Virus record (IMG/VR): IMGVR_UViG_3300042691_026564
Span: 1 to 26,032 of that record
DNA length: 26,032 nt
Strand: one strand, 5' to 3'
Source of the DNA: a virus
Shown: piece after piece, positions 7,612 through 14,246 of the stretch
How the letters are laid out: the number at the start of each line of letters is the position of its first letter
How positions within the stretch are numbered: position 1 is the stretch's first letter
Program-made: the position numbers and the translations under genes
The notes under the pieces: model-generated
Seen by the model: only the letters and a program-made list of their open reading frames with translations
What the model was told of the DNA's origin: nothing
Database searches by the model: none

Positions 7612-8508
7612 ATGTTGTTTGAAGAATTTACTGAAGGCCGCGCTGCTGCACCGTTTAGTGTGGGTGATCCTGTGATCATCACTGGCGACGTGGAATATCA
7701 GGGCCGGACTGGCGACGTGCGAGAAATTGGACGTGATGGTGCATTTGTTGTGGTGGACCTCTACAACTATGGTCCCTACAGTTTCCACTCTAGTGATGTC
7801 AGTTATAATGACTATGCTGATAGTGAAGATGAACTGAACGAATTTGCGCTGGATGACGGTGATGATCCAACCGAAGACTATCCCTGCTGGGATTGTGGTA
7901 GCACCATATTCCTACATCACACCAAGTTATGCGATCTAGCAGAGCCCAATGCCAAAAGAGATTTACCAGCTGAACCTGGAACACAATACTGGACTGGAGA
8001 AATTCCAAAAGGTCTTGCACCTATTCCTGGCCTGGCCGAAAGCACAAACGAAGATTCGGCAACAAAAAAGCTAAGTGGCGCAACACCTGCACCTGCACCA
8101 AATCCTTATCTCAAAGACATATTGATGCGGCACATTGATGAAGTTAGACACTTTGTAAATACCGGATACATTGATCCAACAAAACCCATGTTTCAAGAAC
8201 TATACGAGTATTTTGCAAACGAAATTCCCGACTCGGTTCGCCGTAATCCAGCACGATTAGAGCGCAGGATAGGCGACATGATCGCGCCCCACGCCAAGTT
8301 CTATGCCATCGCACAAAGCATGAACGAGCAAGGTGTGGCGGAAGAAGAAAAAGTTGGCAACATGCCTGCTGACAAATTCGATGATGCAATGGCCCGCCTT
8401 AAAAAGTTGGCCGGTGCAGGCCCCTTAAAAACAGTGTGGGATCCACAAAAGCGTGTGTATAAAAACGTGCCTACTGCTGTACAACCCCAAACACAGCCTA
8501 AAAAATGA
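7612..8508 (+). CDS. Putative virion-associated protein with KOW/SH3-like N-terminus
   Basis: A 298-residue protein, first of an overlapping five-gene cluster. It begins MLFEEFTEG, one of four similar leaders here. Residues about 15-65 (FSVGDPVIITGDVEYQGRTG, then VVVDLYNYG) look like a small KOW/SH3-type beta barrel. An acidic stretch follows (about 68-88), then CWDC near 94-97, a Pro/Ala linker (TPAPAPNPY), a helical region about 165-240, and a basic C-terminus (MARLKKLAGAGPLKTVWDP). I recall this tail type (LKKLAGAGPxxTVxDP) in aquatic T4-like phage proteins of unknown role. Possible roles are an internal capsid or neck-associated protein. A real gene with uncertain function. Its TGA overlaps the next ATG. 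Confidence 0.8.
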   Translation: MLFEEFTEGRAAAPFSVGDPVIITGDVEYQGRTGDVREIGRDGAFVVVDLYNYGPYSFHSSDVSYNDYADSEDELNEFALDDGDDPTEDYPCWDCGSTIFLHHTKLCDLAEPNAKRDLPAEPGTQYWTGEIPKGLAPIPGLAESTNEDSATKKLSGATPAPAPNPYLKDILMRHIDEVRHFVNTGYIDPTKPMFQELYEYFANEIPDSVRRNPARLERRIGDMIAPHAKFYAIAQSMNEQGVAEEEKVGNMPADKFDDAMARLKKLAGAGPLKTVWDPQKRVYKNVPTAVQPQTQPKK

Positions 8509-8711
8509 GACTCAACGAATTTGCCCAACCCACAATGACCTGCCCCAAGTGTGGCGGTCCTGCTTTCACAGACCTAGTTCTGGCAGAAAAGAAAGATGCC
8601 TGCTACAACAAAGTTCGCAGTAGATACAAAGTTTGGCCTAGTGCCTATGCGTCAGGTGCCCTGGTGCAGTGTCGCAAAAAAGGTGCTGCCAACTGGGGCA
8701 ACAAGTCATGA
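8505..8711 (+). CDS. Small CxxC protein, possible internal virion protein
   Basis: A 68-residue basic protein, coupled on both sides by ATGA overlaps. It starts MRLNEFAQ, has a CPKC knuckle at about residues 13-16, and a conserved-looking module DACYNKVRSRYKVWPSAYA followed by GALVQCRKKGAANWGN. I recall this module as recurrent in proteins of aquatic T4-like phages. The four Cys could bind zinc. Basic charge and the N-terminal motif suggest it is packaged with DNA, but this is inference. Confidence 0.75.
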   Translation: MRLNEFAQPTMTCPKCGGPAFTDLVLAEKKDACYNKVRSRYKVWPSAYASGALVQCRKKGAANWGNKS

Positions 8712-9061
8712 GATTTAGAGAGATTCTTGAATCATGCTGGCAAGGCTATCGTCGCCAGGGCATGAAGAAAAAGGGCGACCGCATGGTACCCAACTGTGTG
8801 CCCGTGAGTGAAGAAGCCATGGAAGAAGATCTCAAGAAGTGGTTTCGAGAAAAGTGGGTTCGTTTTGGACCCGATGGCAAGATCCGTGGCGACTGTGCCA
8901 GAGGAAGCAGCAAGGAAGGCAAGCCCAAGTGTTTGCCACAAGCCAAAGCACATGCACTGGGCAAAAAAGGCCGTGCAAGTGCTGCTGCTCGTAAACGTCG
9001 TCAAGACCCCAACCCCAACCGTAGTGGTGCCGCCAAGAACGTGCCCACCAAGAAATCATGA
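8708..9061 (+). CDS. Highly basic Cys-containing protein (possibly DUF5872-like)
   Basis: A 117-residue, strongly Lys/Arg-rich protein. The ATG at 8708 overlaps the upstream TGA; a longer frame back to 8669 would overlap the upstream gene needlessly. It begins MRFREILES, then the module CWQGYRRQGMKKKGDRMVP with NCVP, then WFREKWVRFGPDGKIRGDC and KCLPQAKAHALGKKGRASA, ending in a basic Arg/Asn/Lys tail. The middle resembles a small basic family found in phages and large DNA viruses that I believe is called DUF5872; this is from memory and unverified. Charge suggests DNA contact. It overlaps the next tiny gene by ATGA. Confidence 0.78.
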   Translation: MRFREILESCWQGYRRQGMKKKGDRMVPNCVPVSEEAMEEDLKKWFREKWVRFGPDGKIRGDCARGSSKEGKPKCLPQAKAHALGKKGRASAAARKRRQDPNPNRSGAAKNVPTKKS

Positions 9062-9165
9062 GAACATACACATTCACCACCAATGGCCGTACCTACACAA
9101 TTGAGGCCGAAAACTTTCAGGTGGCCAGGGCCCAACTGGCCGAACTGATTGCTGCGGAAGTCTAA
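9058..9165 (+). CDS. 35-residue micro-gene
   Basis: A short gene coupled on both sides: its ATG overlaps the upstream TGA and its TAA shares an A with the next ATG. Without it a gap would break an otherwise seamless cluster. The product reads MRTYTFTTNGRTYTIEAEN followed by an amphipathic helix QVARAQLAELIAAE. It looks like a beta-hairpin plus one helix. Function unknown. Confidence 0.65.
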   Translation: MRTYTFTTNGRTYTIEAENFQVARAQLAELIAAEV

Positions 9166-9452
9166 TGAGAGCACAAGAATTTGTGGCTGAAAAATGGAGT
9201 CAGAAATACAAAAGCTCCATCAACTGTGCCAGGCCACGAGGGTTTAGTCAACGGGCTCACTGTGCTGGACGCAACAAAAACGAAGATGAACAACTGGACG
9301 AGTTGTCTTTTTTGGGGTCAGAATGTACCAAAGACTGTTCAGGTCATCGTGCTGGCTATGAATGGAGTGCTCGCAAAGGCAACATCCAGGGCACGAGCCC
9401 CTACAGTCCCAGTTTCAACAAGGGCGCTAATTTGCGGGCTGCCGGAAAATAA
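9165..9452 (+). CDS. Small Cys-rich protein with T4-like capsid-targeting leader
   Basis: A 95-residue protein, last of the overlapping cluster. It begins MRAQEFVAEK, closely resembling the T4 internal-protein leader MKTYQEFIAEA, which targets proteins to the prohead and is removed by protease gp21 after an (I/L)xE-type site. Two modules follow: KYKSSINCARPRGFSQRAHC near residue 14 and ECTKDCSGHRAGYEW near 53, then SPSFNKGANLRAAGK. I recall both modules as recurrent in aquatic T4-like phages. Likely a small internal or virion-associated protein; the leader claim is inference. An alternative frame starting at 9181 overlaps and lacks the modules. Confidence 0.75.
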   Translation: MRAQEFVAEKWSQKYKSSINCARPRGFSQRAHCAGRNKNEDEQLDELSFLGSECTKDCSGHRAGYEWSARKGNIQGTSPYSPSFNKGANLRAAGK

Positions 9453-9485
9453 TTACACAACTGTTGTTTCAAAATATATAACTGC

Positions 9486-10145
9486 ATGACCAAATTAAAA
9501 AGTTTTGGATGCAGTTTTATTTTTGGCTCTGACTTAAATGATGTCAATTTGGAACACAGCCAGGCTTCATCGCAATCAACATGGCCAGCATTGATTGCTC
9601 GAAAATTAAATATTGATTATGAATGCCATGCTTTGCCAGGTCAAGGCAACTTTAAAATCTACTGCGACATTTTGGCCAACAGTCGTCTCAATGATGACTC
9701 AGTGTATGTCATAAACTGGACCTGGATTGATCGACATGATTATATCAATTCTCAAGAATGTTGGGATACGTTAAGACCTGCTCAAGAAAATCAATTGCAG
9801 GAATTCTACTACAAAAATTTACATAGTCAATTACATGACATGATATCCAGCGCCAGTTGGATAGTGTCAGCAGCCGAGCACCTGAACTCATTGAATTGCA
9901 ATTTTGTAATGACCTACATGGATCACAATTTGCTGATGCCAATTAATCCCAATTGGCACGATCCCAGATATTTAGAAATACTACAACAAAAACTTAAACA
10001 CCTGTTGGTAGATTTTGATGGTTTGAATTTTTTAGACTGGTCCAGACAAAATCATTATCCAGTCAGCAGCCGGTGGCATCCTTTAGAAGCAGCACATCAA
10101 GCCGCTGCTGACTACTGGTTGTCTTACATTCAAAGTCGAGTGTAA
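9486..10145 (+). CDS. SGNH/GDSL-hydrolase-like protein
   Basis: A 219-residue protein, AT-rich compared with the fibre genes. Block I reads FGCSFIFG with the candidate nucleophile S10. A Gly/Asn block PGQGNFKIYCDIL near residue 50 corresponds to the oxyanion region, and VYVINWTW follows a typical strand. The C-terminus SSRWHPLEAAHQAAADYW carries the candidate catalytic H198, but the usual Asp three residues earlier is Ser here, so the triad may be altered. SGNH enzymes are esterases and O-acetyl-hydrolases; a phage enzyme could deacetylate host polysaccharide. No signal peptide. The start has no Shine-Dalgarno sequence, only AT-rich TATATAAC just upstream. The 3' end overlaps the minus-strand methyltransferase by 16 bases. 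Confidence 0.75.
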   Translation: MTKLKSFGCSFIFGSDLNDVNLEHSQASSQSTWPALIARKLNIDYECHALPGQGNFKIYCDILANSRLNDDSVYVINWTWIDRHDYINSQECWDTLRPAQENQLQEFYYKNLHSQLHDMISSASWIVSAAEHLNSLNCNFVMTYMDHNLLMPINPNWHDPRYLEILQQKLKHLLVDFDGLNFLDWSRQNHYPVSSRWHPLEAAHQAAADYWLSYIQSRV

Positions 10146-10864
10146 ATAAAATACAAGCGTTCATTGGCATCGCGCTTGAACGTGTCCAGTCGCAGACGAT
10201 ATTTCTCTGCAAACTCATTTACTACTTCGAAACTCCAAGGAAAAATGTCCACATAAGGGCCAGCCTTGTGTGGGATGCCTGGGTTGGCTCTCAAATAAAA
10301 CTTACCGCCTGGAGCCAACAAATCCACACAGTGACTGAACCTGGCTTCGATGTCTTCGCGACTGTTAAAGTTGATTGATCCCAGGGCAATGATTGCATCG
10401 TAGGTGCCAGGACGAACCCGGTAGTCCAGAATATCTACTTCATAGTCAGCACAGTTGTTGTAGGGATCAATGCCCACAAGATTAGGGATACGGCCTTTGA
10501 ATGGGTGATACCCACACCCCACATCCAGCACTGCACCAGGATTGGTTTTTGAAATTTCTTCGGCTAAGGCCCAACCTGTGTAGTCGTATTCGCCTGTTCT
10601 GGGCTTCCAAATCTCGGCAAAAAATCTGTGAATGTAGCGCTCACTTAGATTGTCTACGATAGATTTCAGTGTGCCCACATAATCGCAGGGCAAACTTAAC
10701 TCGGCTTCTACCGCGTTCTTAAACTTGCGGTAGCGTGCCGGAGTCCAGGGCAACTGATCCACTTGAGTATCAGGTCCAATAGCACTGCGTATTGTGTCGT
10801 ACTTGGCCAGGGCAAATGCCTGGTGTAAATTTTTTGTGATTAGAGAGAAAATTTTGGTATTCAT
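10130..10864 (-). CDS. Class I SAM-dependent methyltransferase
   Basis: A 244-residue methyltransferase on the minus strand. Motif I is VLDVGCGYHPFKG (D114 to G118), the acidic residue after strand 2 is D133 in LVGIDPYNN, motif IV region is YDAIIALGSINF and a later strand is LAPGGKFYLRANPG. This is the Rossmann SAM-binding fold. The N-terminal 100 residues are helical and may give specificity. Substrate unknown: a small molecule, sugar or protein is possible; no DNA-methylase NPPY or PCQ motif is visible. It is AT-rich, lies tail-to-tail with the SGNH gene (16-base overlap), and is divergent from the Bug receptor gene across a 95-base AT-rich spacer. Confidence 0.85.
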   Translation of the reverse strand: MNTKIFSLITKNLHQAFALAKYDTIRSAIGPDTQVDQLPWTPARYRKFKNAVEAELSLPCDYVGTLKSIVDNLSERYIHRFFAEIWKPRTGEYDYTGWALAEEISKTNPGAVLDVGCGYHPFKGRIPNLVGIDPYNNCADYEVDILDYRVRPGTYDAIIALGSINFNSREDIEARFSHCVDLLAPGGKFYLRANPGIPHKAGPYVDIFPWSFEVVNEFAEKYRLRLDTFKRDANERLYFIYTRL

Positions 10865-10872
10865 AGAAATTT

Positions 10873-10880
10873 TATAAATA
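10873..10880 (+). promoter_or_regulatory. Perfect T4-late promoter box TATAAATA
   Basis: TATAAATA lies in the divergent spacer between the methyltransferase and the Bug receptor gene, 79 bases upstream of the latter's ATG. It is an exact match to the T4 late consensus recognised by gp55-type sigma factors. On the opposite strand the same AT block contains a near match that could serve the methyltransferase. The spacer (10865-10959) is otherwise AT-rich, with AAGGAG at 10946-10951 before ATG 10960. Confidence 0.6.
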
Positions 10881-10959
10881 AAGGTGAAATTTTACAAAGT
10901 ATCAAAAAATTTTTACTTGAACCTTTGTTTTTTTACTACATATTTAAGGAGTATTTAAG

Positions 10960-11922
10960 ATGTTGAAAAAAATTATTGCAGTTACTTGCTTGTCTGCTGC
11001 TGTGTTGGCCCAGGCGTTTGAAGCGCCGCGCACGGTGACTGTGACCACAGGATTTGGTCCTGGATCTGGTAACGAAGTCAGTTTTCGTGCTGTTGCAGCC
11101 ATTGTAGAAAAGCAAAATCCTGGAACCAGCTATGTGGTTCTAAATCGTCCCGGTGCCGACGAAGTGGTTGCCTTGAACTGGTTTACCAAGCTTGAGCCCA
11201 AGGGCGATAACTTGTATATCACCAGCCATCAGGGTGTGTTCACCGCCATTGACCACTGGTATCCTGATCAGATCAAATTTAATCCATTTGACATGGAGTT
11301 TGTGGCCACTATTGCCAAGAGCCCCCTGGCTGTGGTAGCTAACATCAACAGTCCTACCAACACTCCAAAAGAGTTGCTGGCTCGTATCAAAAATACCCAG
11401 CAACCTATCACATTTGGTCTGGGCGCAGGAGCGCACAAACTGGTGTTTGAATATCTCATGGACAAAGGCCAAGGCAATCGCCAACTGGTCAGCAGCGTGA
11501 TGTATAAAGGTCCAGCACAGGCAGTGAATGACGTGGCCGGGGGACATGTGGAATTTGGTATCCTGCCCACTGCAGTGGCCTATGGCTTGGTCAAAGGCGG
11601 CAAGGTCAAATACATTGCACTGGCCGGCGAACAACGCTTGGCTCGTATTCCTGATGTTCCACTGTGGCAAGAAACTGTGCCTGGACTCAACGTGTATGCT
11701 GCCTGGGCCATTGCCATGCCACCGGGAACTCCTAGAAATCAAGTGGACCACTACAACCGCCAGTTTGTGGCTGCTATTCGTAGTGCTGAAGCCAAACAGT
11801 TCTTTGACGAGAACTTGATGTTTACTGTGCCGGCAGAACATACACCCGAAGGTGTAAGAAAGCATCTAACTGAACTGCGTAAAAAATGGTTTCCTTATGT
11901 GCAAAAAATGAAGTTTGATTGA
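10960..11922 (+). CDS. Bug/TctC-family periplasmic solute-binding receptor
   Basis: A 320-residue exported receptor of the tripartite tricarboxylate transporter type (Bug family), which binds carboxylates and similar solutes in the periplasm for a TctAB permease. The signal peptide is residues 1-19, cleaved after AQA. Family features: TVTTGFGPGSGNE, VLNRPGADEV, GLGAGAHKLVFEYL, VMYKGPAQAVNDVAGGHVEF, KGGKVKYIALAGEQR, PDVPLWQETVPG and MPPGTP. Length is normal. Start: AAGGAG 8 bases before the ATG. No permease gene is visible, so it would have to serve a host transporter or act by itself. Bug proteins are greatly expanded in Burkholderiales, so capture from such a host is plausible. It heads a seven-gene coupled operon. 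The family call is firm; the ligand is unknown. Confidence 0.92.
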   Translation: MLKKIIAVTCLSAAVLAQAFEAPRTVTVTTGFGPGSGNEVSFRAVAAIVEKQNPGTSYVVLNRPGADEVVALNWFTKLEPKGDNLYITSHQGVFTAIDHWYPDQIKFNPFDMEFVATIAKSPLAVVANINSPTNTPKELLARIKNTQQPITFGLGAGAHKLVFEYLMDKGQGNRQLVSSVMYKGPAQAVNDVAGGHVEFGILPTAVAYGLVKGGKVKYIALAGEQRLARIPDVPLWQETVPGLNVYAAWAIAMPPGTPRNQVDHYNRQFVAAIRSAEAKQFFDENLMFTVPAEHTPEGVRKHLTELRKKWFPYVQKMKFD

Positions 11923-11923
11923 T

Positions 11924-12592
11924 ATGCAAAGCAGTTGGCAACAAACCAAACAAACCAGCGCCTATCACTTTGATCCTGCTGTTCAAGACCCTAGATGGGA
12001 CACAGTGATCGGCCTGGGAAGATTTGCACCTGTATGGCAATCAGAACTGGAACAAATTGTATCAGAATCTGAACCAGCCACTTGGGCCACTCGTGGCTAC
12101 AAAGGCCGAGGTGTCGAGCCCCCGCCAGAAGATCAAGCTGCCGAAACATATGATCTGAAGAGTGTGGGAGTTGATCCTGCTGCCACAATCACACACTTGA
12201 ACTGGAATATGCCTCCTGTGCTGCAACGGATCAGCGACCTGTTTGCTCTAAAGGACACCATGAACCGCATTCATGTGCAGCGGCCAGGCGAACTCTGGAA
12301 CTTGCACATTGACAAACTGCAAAAGTGGTGTCCAGAAGATCCTGATCGAATCATGCGAATCATGATACAGCTAACTGATTGGCAACCAGGACAGTTCTGG
12401 GAATACGGTAACTATCACTACAATCAGTGGAAAGCTGGAGATGTGACCACGTTCGACTGGCAGAACGTGCCGCACAGCACAGCCAATGCAGGCCGCCATC
12501 CCCGAGTCACACTGCAAATAACTGGTGTGGCAACCGCACAGACCCAAAAGTTTTTACAAACTCTCAGAAATACTGTAACATACACTGTATGA
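11924..12592 (+). CDS. 2OG-Fe(II) oxygenase-like hydroxylase
   Basis: A 222-residue protein. Fe(II) ligands in the double-stranded beta helix are likely H128 and D130 (LWNLHID) and H184 (VPHSTANAG), with R194 (HPRVTLQITG) as the 2-oxoglutarate-binding Arg. Strands such as RIMIQLTDWQPGQFWEYGN support the fold. The arrangement resembles aspartyl/asparaginyl beta-hydroxylase-type enzymes, which hydroxylate protein side chains or small molecules; phages often encode such oxygenases without known substrates. The ATG at 11924 is two bases after the receptor stop; a TTG three codons upstream is an alternative. The stop overlaps the next ATG (ATGA). Confidence 0.85.
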   Translation: MQSSWQQTKQTSAYHFDPAVQDPRWDTVIGLGRFAPVWQSELEQIVSESEPATWATRGYKGRGVEPPPEDQAAETYDLKSVGVDPAATITHLNWNMPPVLQRISDLFALKDTMNRIHVQRPGELWNLHIDKLQKWCPEDPDRIMRIMIQLTDWQPGQFWEYGNYHYNQWKAGDVTTFDWQNVPHSTANAGRHPRVTLQITGVATAQTQKFLQTLRNTVTYTV

Positions 12593-13209
12593 AAACTGTG
12601 TTAATCTTAACCGGGCCGCAGGGCTCGGGCAATCACATGTGGAGCAAGATCTTTGCTCTACATCCTGAAGTGCAAGGCTGGCAGGCCTTGCTGGATCAAT
12701 ACTGGCAGGGTCATGACCAAGAGCCTTTTGCCGATTACTGGGTTCGTCCTGATACATTATCCCAGTTTGACTGGAGTCAGAGCGACTGGTATGTGACCAG
12801 CATTTCGGTGCCGTATGCTCTCAACGGCACACTCACCGTGCCTGACTTTGCGCAGTTTGTGTCCGCTGTGCAGCAACAGGGGCATGCAGTAAAGATTGCT
12901 CTACTGGGCAGAGATCGCAACATTGTGTCCATGCAGGAACAGCGTGTGCGGGGACAGCCTACTTTGAGTCAGGCCCTGCACAGCTATCAACAGTTGACCC
13001 CCGATGCTTATCTCAGTTATGAACTGTTGCACCTGTATGGTGCAGCCTACTTGAAAAATGTGGCACAACAGTTGGACTTTCCCATTGACTGGAACAATCC
13101 CGCAGTGGAAAAAATACTGGAGGTGGATACCAACAGTAAATATTTCAGTGCTGTAGATCACTATGCCACAGACGATCTTGCACGACTCTCATCAAGGAAA
13201 TGGCGATGA
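12589..13209 (+). CDS. P-loop protein lacking the Walker lysine (sulfotransferase/kinase-like)
   Basis: A 206-residue protein. The N-terminus MKTVLILTGPQGSGNHMW has the strand-loop-helix shape of a nucleotide-binding P-loop, but the Walker Lys and Ser/Thr are N15 and H16. Such Lys-less loops are usual in sulfotransferases, whose loop binds the 5'-phosphate of PAPS. The rest (GWQALLDQYWQGHDQEPFAD, KIALLGRDRNIVSMQEQRV) includes an Arg-rich segment that could bind the 3'-phosphate. I recall relatives in other phages with no known role. It lies between the oxygenase and the APS-kinase-like gene with ATGA overlaps at both ends. A longer frame from 12427 would overlap the oxygenase gene and is rejected. 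Confidence 0.7.
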   Translation: MKTVLILTGPQGSGNHMWSKIFALHPEVQGWQALLDQYWQGHDQEPFADYWVRPDTLSQFDWSQSDWYVTSISVPYALNGTLTVPDFAQFVSAVQQQGHAVKIALLGRDRNIVSMQEQRVRGQPTLSQALHSYQQLTPDAYLSYELLHLYGAAYLKNVAQQLDFPIDWNNPAVEKILEVDTNSKYFSAVDHYATDDLARLSSRKWR

Positions 13210-13643
13210 CCAAACGAATTTTAATCATGGGCCTGCCTGGGTCAGGCAAAAGCACACTAGCAGAACCTTTCGCCCGCCTGGTAGGTGGAGTATGGCTCAA
13301 TGCTGATGCTGTGCGAGCCGAATACAATGACTGGGACTTCACACCTGAAGGACGTCAACGTCAGGCACACCGCATGCGATATCTAGCTGACGGAGTGATC
13401 AAAGCAGGCAAGATTGCAGTGGCAGATTTTGTGTGCCCCACCGAAGCTGCCAGAGCAGGATTTGCAGCAGACTATGTGGTCTGGATGGATACTATCGCAG
13501 AAGGCAGATTTGAAGATACCAATCGAATGTTTGAAAAACCCACTCGAGTAGACTACCATGTGAGCGAGTGGTTCACTGATACACACGAACAACTGTTCCG
13601 TGTGTTCAAAGATTATTTTGAAAAGGAAACTCCCAATGTTTGA
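13206..13643 (+). CDS. Adenylylsulfate-kinase-like P-loop kinase
   Basis: A 145-residue kinase. Walker A is GLPGSGKST (residues 9-17). GVWLNADAVRAEYNDW matches the APS-kinase region around DGDNVR, and GRQRQAHRMRYLADGVIKAG followed by VADFVCPTEAARAG matches the region preceding and including ISPFRADR. APS kinase (CysC) makes PAPS, the donor for sulfotransferases. The protein is shorter than bacterial CysC (about 200 residues), and the Ser that is phosphorylated in E. coli CysC appears replaced by Cys, so the substrate could differ. Start 13206 has AAGGA at a good distance and overlaps the upstream TGA; ATG 13200 is too close to it. The end overlaps the nucleotidyltransferase by 8 bases. Confidence 0.8.
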   Translation: MTKRILIMGLPGSGKSTLAEPFARLVGGVWLNADAVRAEYNDWDFTPEGRQRQAHRMRYLADGVIKAGKIAVADFVCPTEAARAGFAADYVVWMDTIAEGRFEDTNRMFEKPTRVDYHVSEWFTDTHEQLFRVFKDYFEKETPNV

Positions 13644-14046
13644 TTGGAAACGACCCACTACACAGATGTTGGGGCGCTGGCAACCTTGGCATCCAGGACA
13701 CACTGCGTTGTTTAAAAAGGCCCTGATGGAAACTGGGCAAGTGTGTATTCAGATTCGAGATGTGGGTGGTATCGTGGGTCAGGATGCTGGCGCCGGACGT
13801 ACTGCAGCACAAACAGACAATCCGTTTGATCTAGACACTGTCAAGGCCAACATTGTTGACGCCTTGGCTGGGGAAGGATTTGTCCACAACGAGGATTATA
13901 TCATCATGCAGGTGCCCAACATTGTGGACATCAGCTACGGCCGCGGAGTAGGCTACACATTCTCACAGCATGATCTTGGTGAAGAAATCCACAACATCTC
14001 AGCTACCAAAATTCGTGCTGAGCTACGAGCTGCGGGCAAACTGTAA
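13636..14046 (+). CDS. Cytidylyltransferase-fold nucleotidyltransferase
   Basis: A 136-residue enzyme of the HxGH nucleotidyltransferase superfamily. GRWQPWHPGH holds H19-P-G-H22, and HNISATKIRAEL holds the ISxTxxR motif (121-127). These bind NTP phosphates when a nucleotidyl group is moved onto a phosphate or sulfate acceptor. ATP sulfurylase belongs to this superfamily but is far larger, so calling it ATP sulfurylase would be unsafe; NMN, pantetheine-phosphate or glycerol-phosphate type adenylyl- or cytidylyltransferase activity is equally possible. It is coupled to the APS-kinase-like gene upstream and to the membrane gene downstream. A second family member lies at 23647. Confidence 0.85.
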   Translation: MFDWKRPTTQMLGRWQPWHPGHTALFKKALMETGQVCIQIRDVGGIVGQDAGAGRTAAQTDNPFDLDTVKANIVDALAGEGFVHNEDYIIMQVPNIVDISYGRGVGYTFSQHDLGEEIHNISATKIRAELRAAGKL

Positions 14047-14246
14047 TGGATGCACCATGCCGAAGCTTGGTCAAAACCATTAGTTGGCGTATCACAGGGT
14101 CAGGTGCCACATTCTTGATTGCATACTTGCTGACTGGTAATTTTGCTGTGGCCGGCGTAATTGGGCTCACGCAAATGGTCACCAACACCATACTGTACTA
14201 TGCGCACGAACGTATCTGGAACAAGATTGCATGGGGGCAGCAATGA
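14046..14246 (+). CDS. DUF2061-like small membrane protein
   Basis: A 66-residue membrane protein. It begins RSLVKTISWRITGSGATFLI, then a hydrophobic hairpin (FLIAYLLTGNFAVAGVIGLTQ), and ends with YYAHERIWNKIAWG. These are the marks I know for DUF2061, a two-helix inner-membrane family often found near sulfate-activation genes. Function unknown. The start overlaps the upstream TAA by one base and the stop overlaps the next ATG, so it is made with its neighbours. Together with the APS-kinase-like gene it may mark a sulfate-related cassette (inference). Confidence 0.85.
   Translation: MDAPCRSLVKTISWRITGSGATFLIAYLLTGNFAVAGVIGLTQMVTNTILYYAHERIWNKIAWGQQ

Noticed and set aside
10917-10946. Sigma70 promoter TTGAAC ... 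TATTTA before the Bug receptor gene
   Set aside because: Only four and three bases match the two hexamers; the perfect TATAAATA upstream is the better candidate.
11140-11865. 241-codon minus-strand frame over the Bug receptor gene
   Set aside because: His/Ser/Cys-rich translation with no recognisable fold, and the opposite strand has a complete receptor with a signal peptide.
13636-14046. ATP sulfurylase
   Set aside because: The superfamily fits, but at 136 residues it is far too small for known ATP sulfurylases; kept as an unspecified nucleotidyltransferase.
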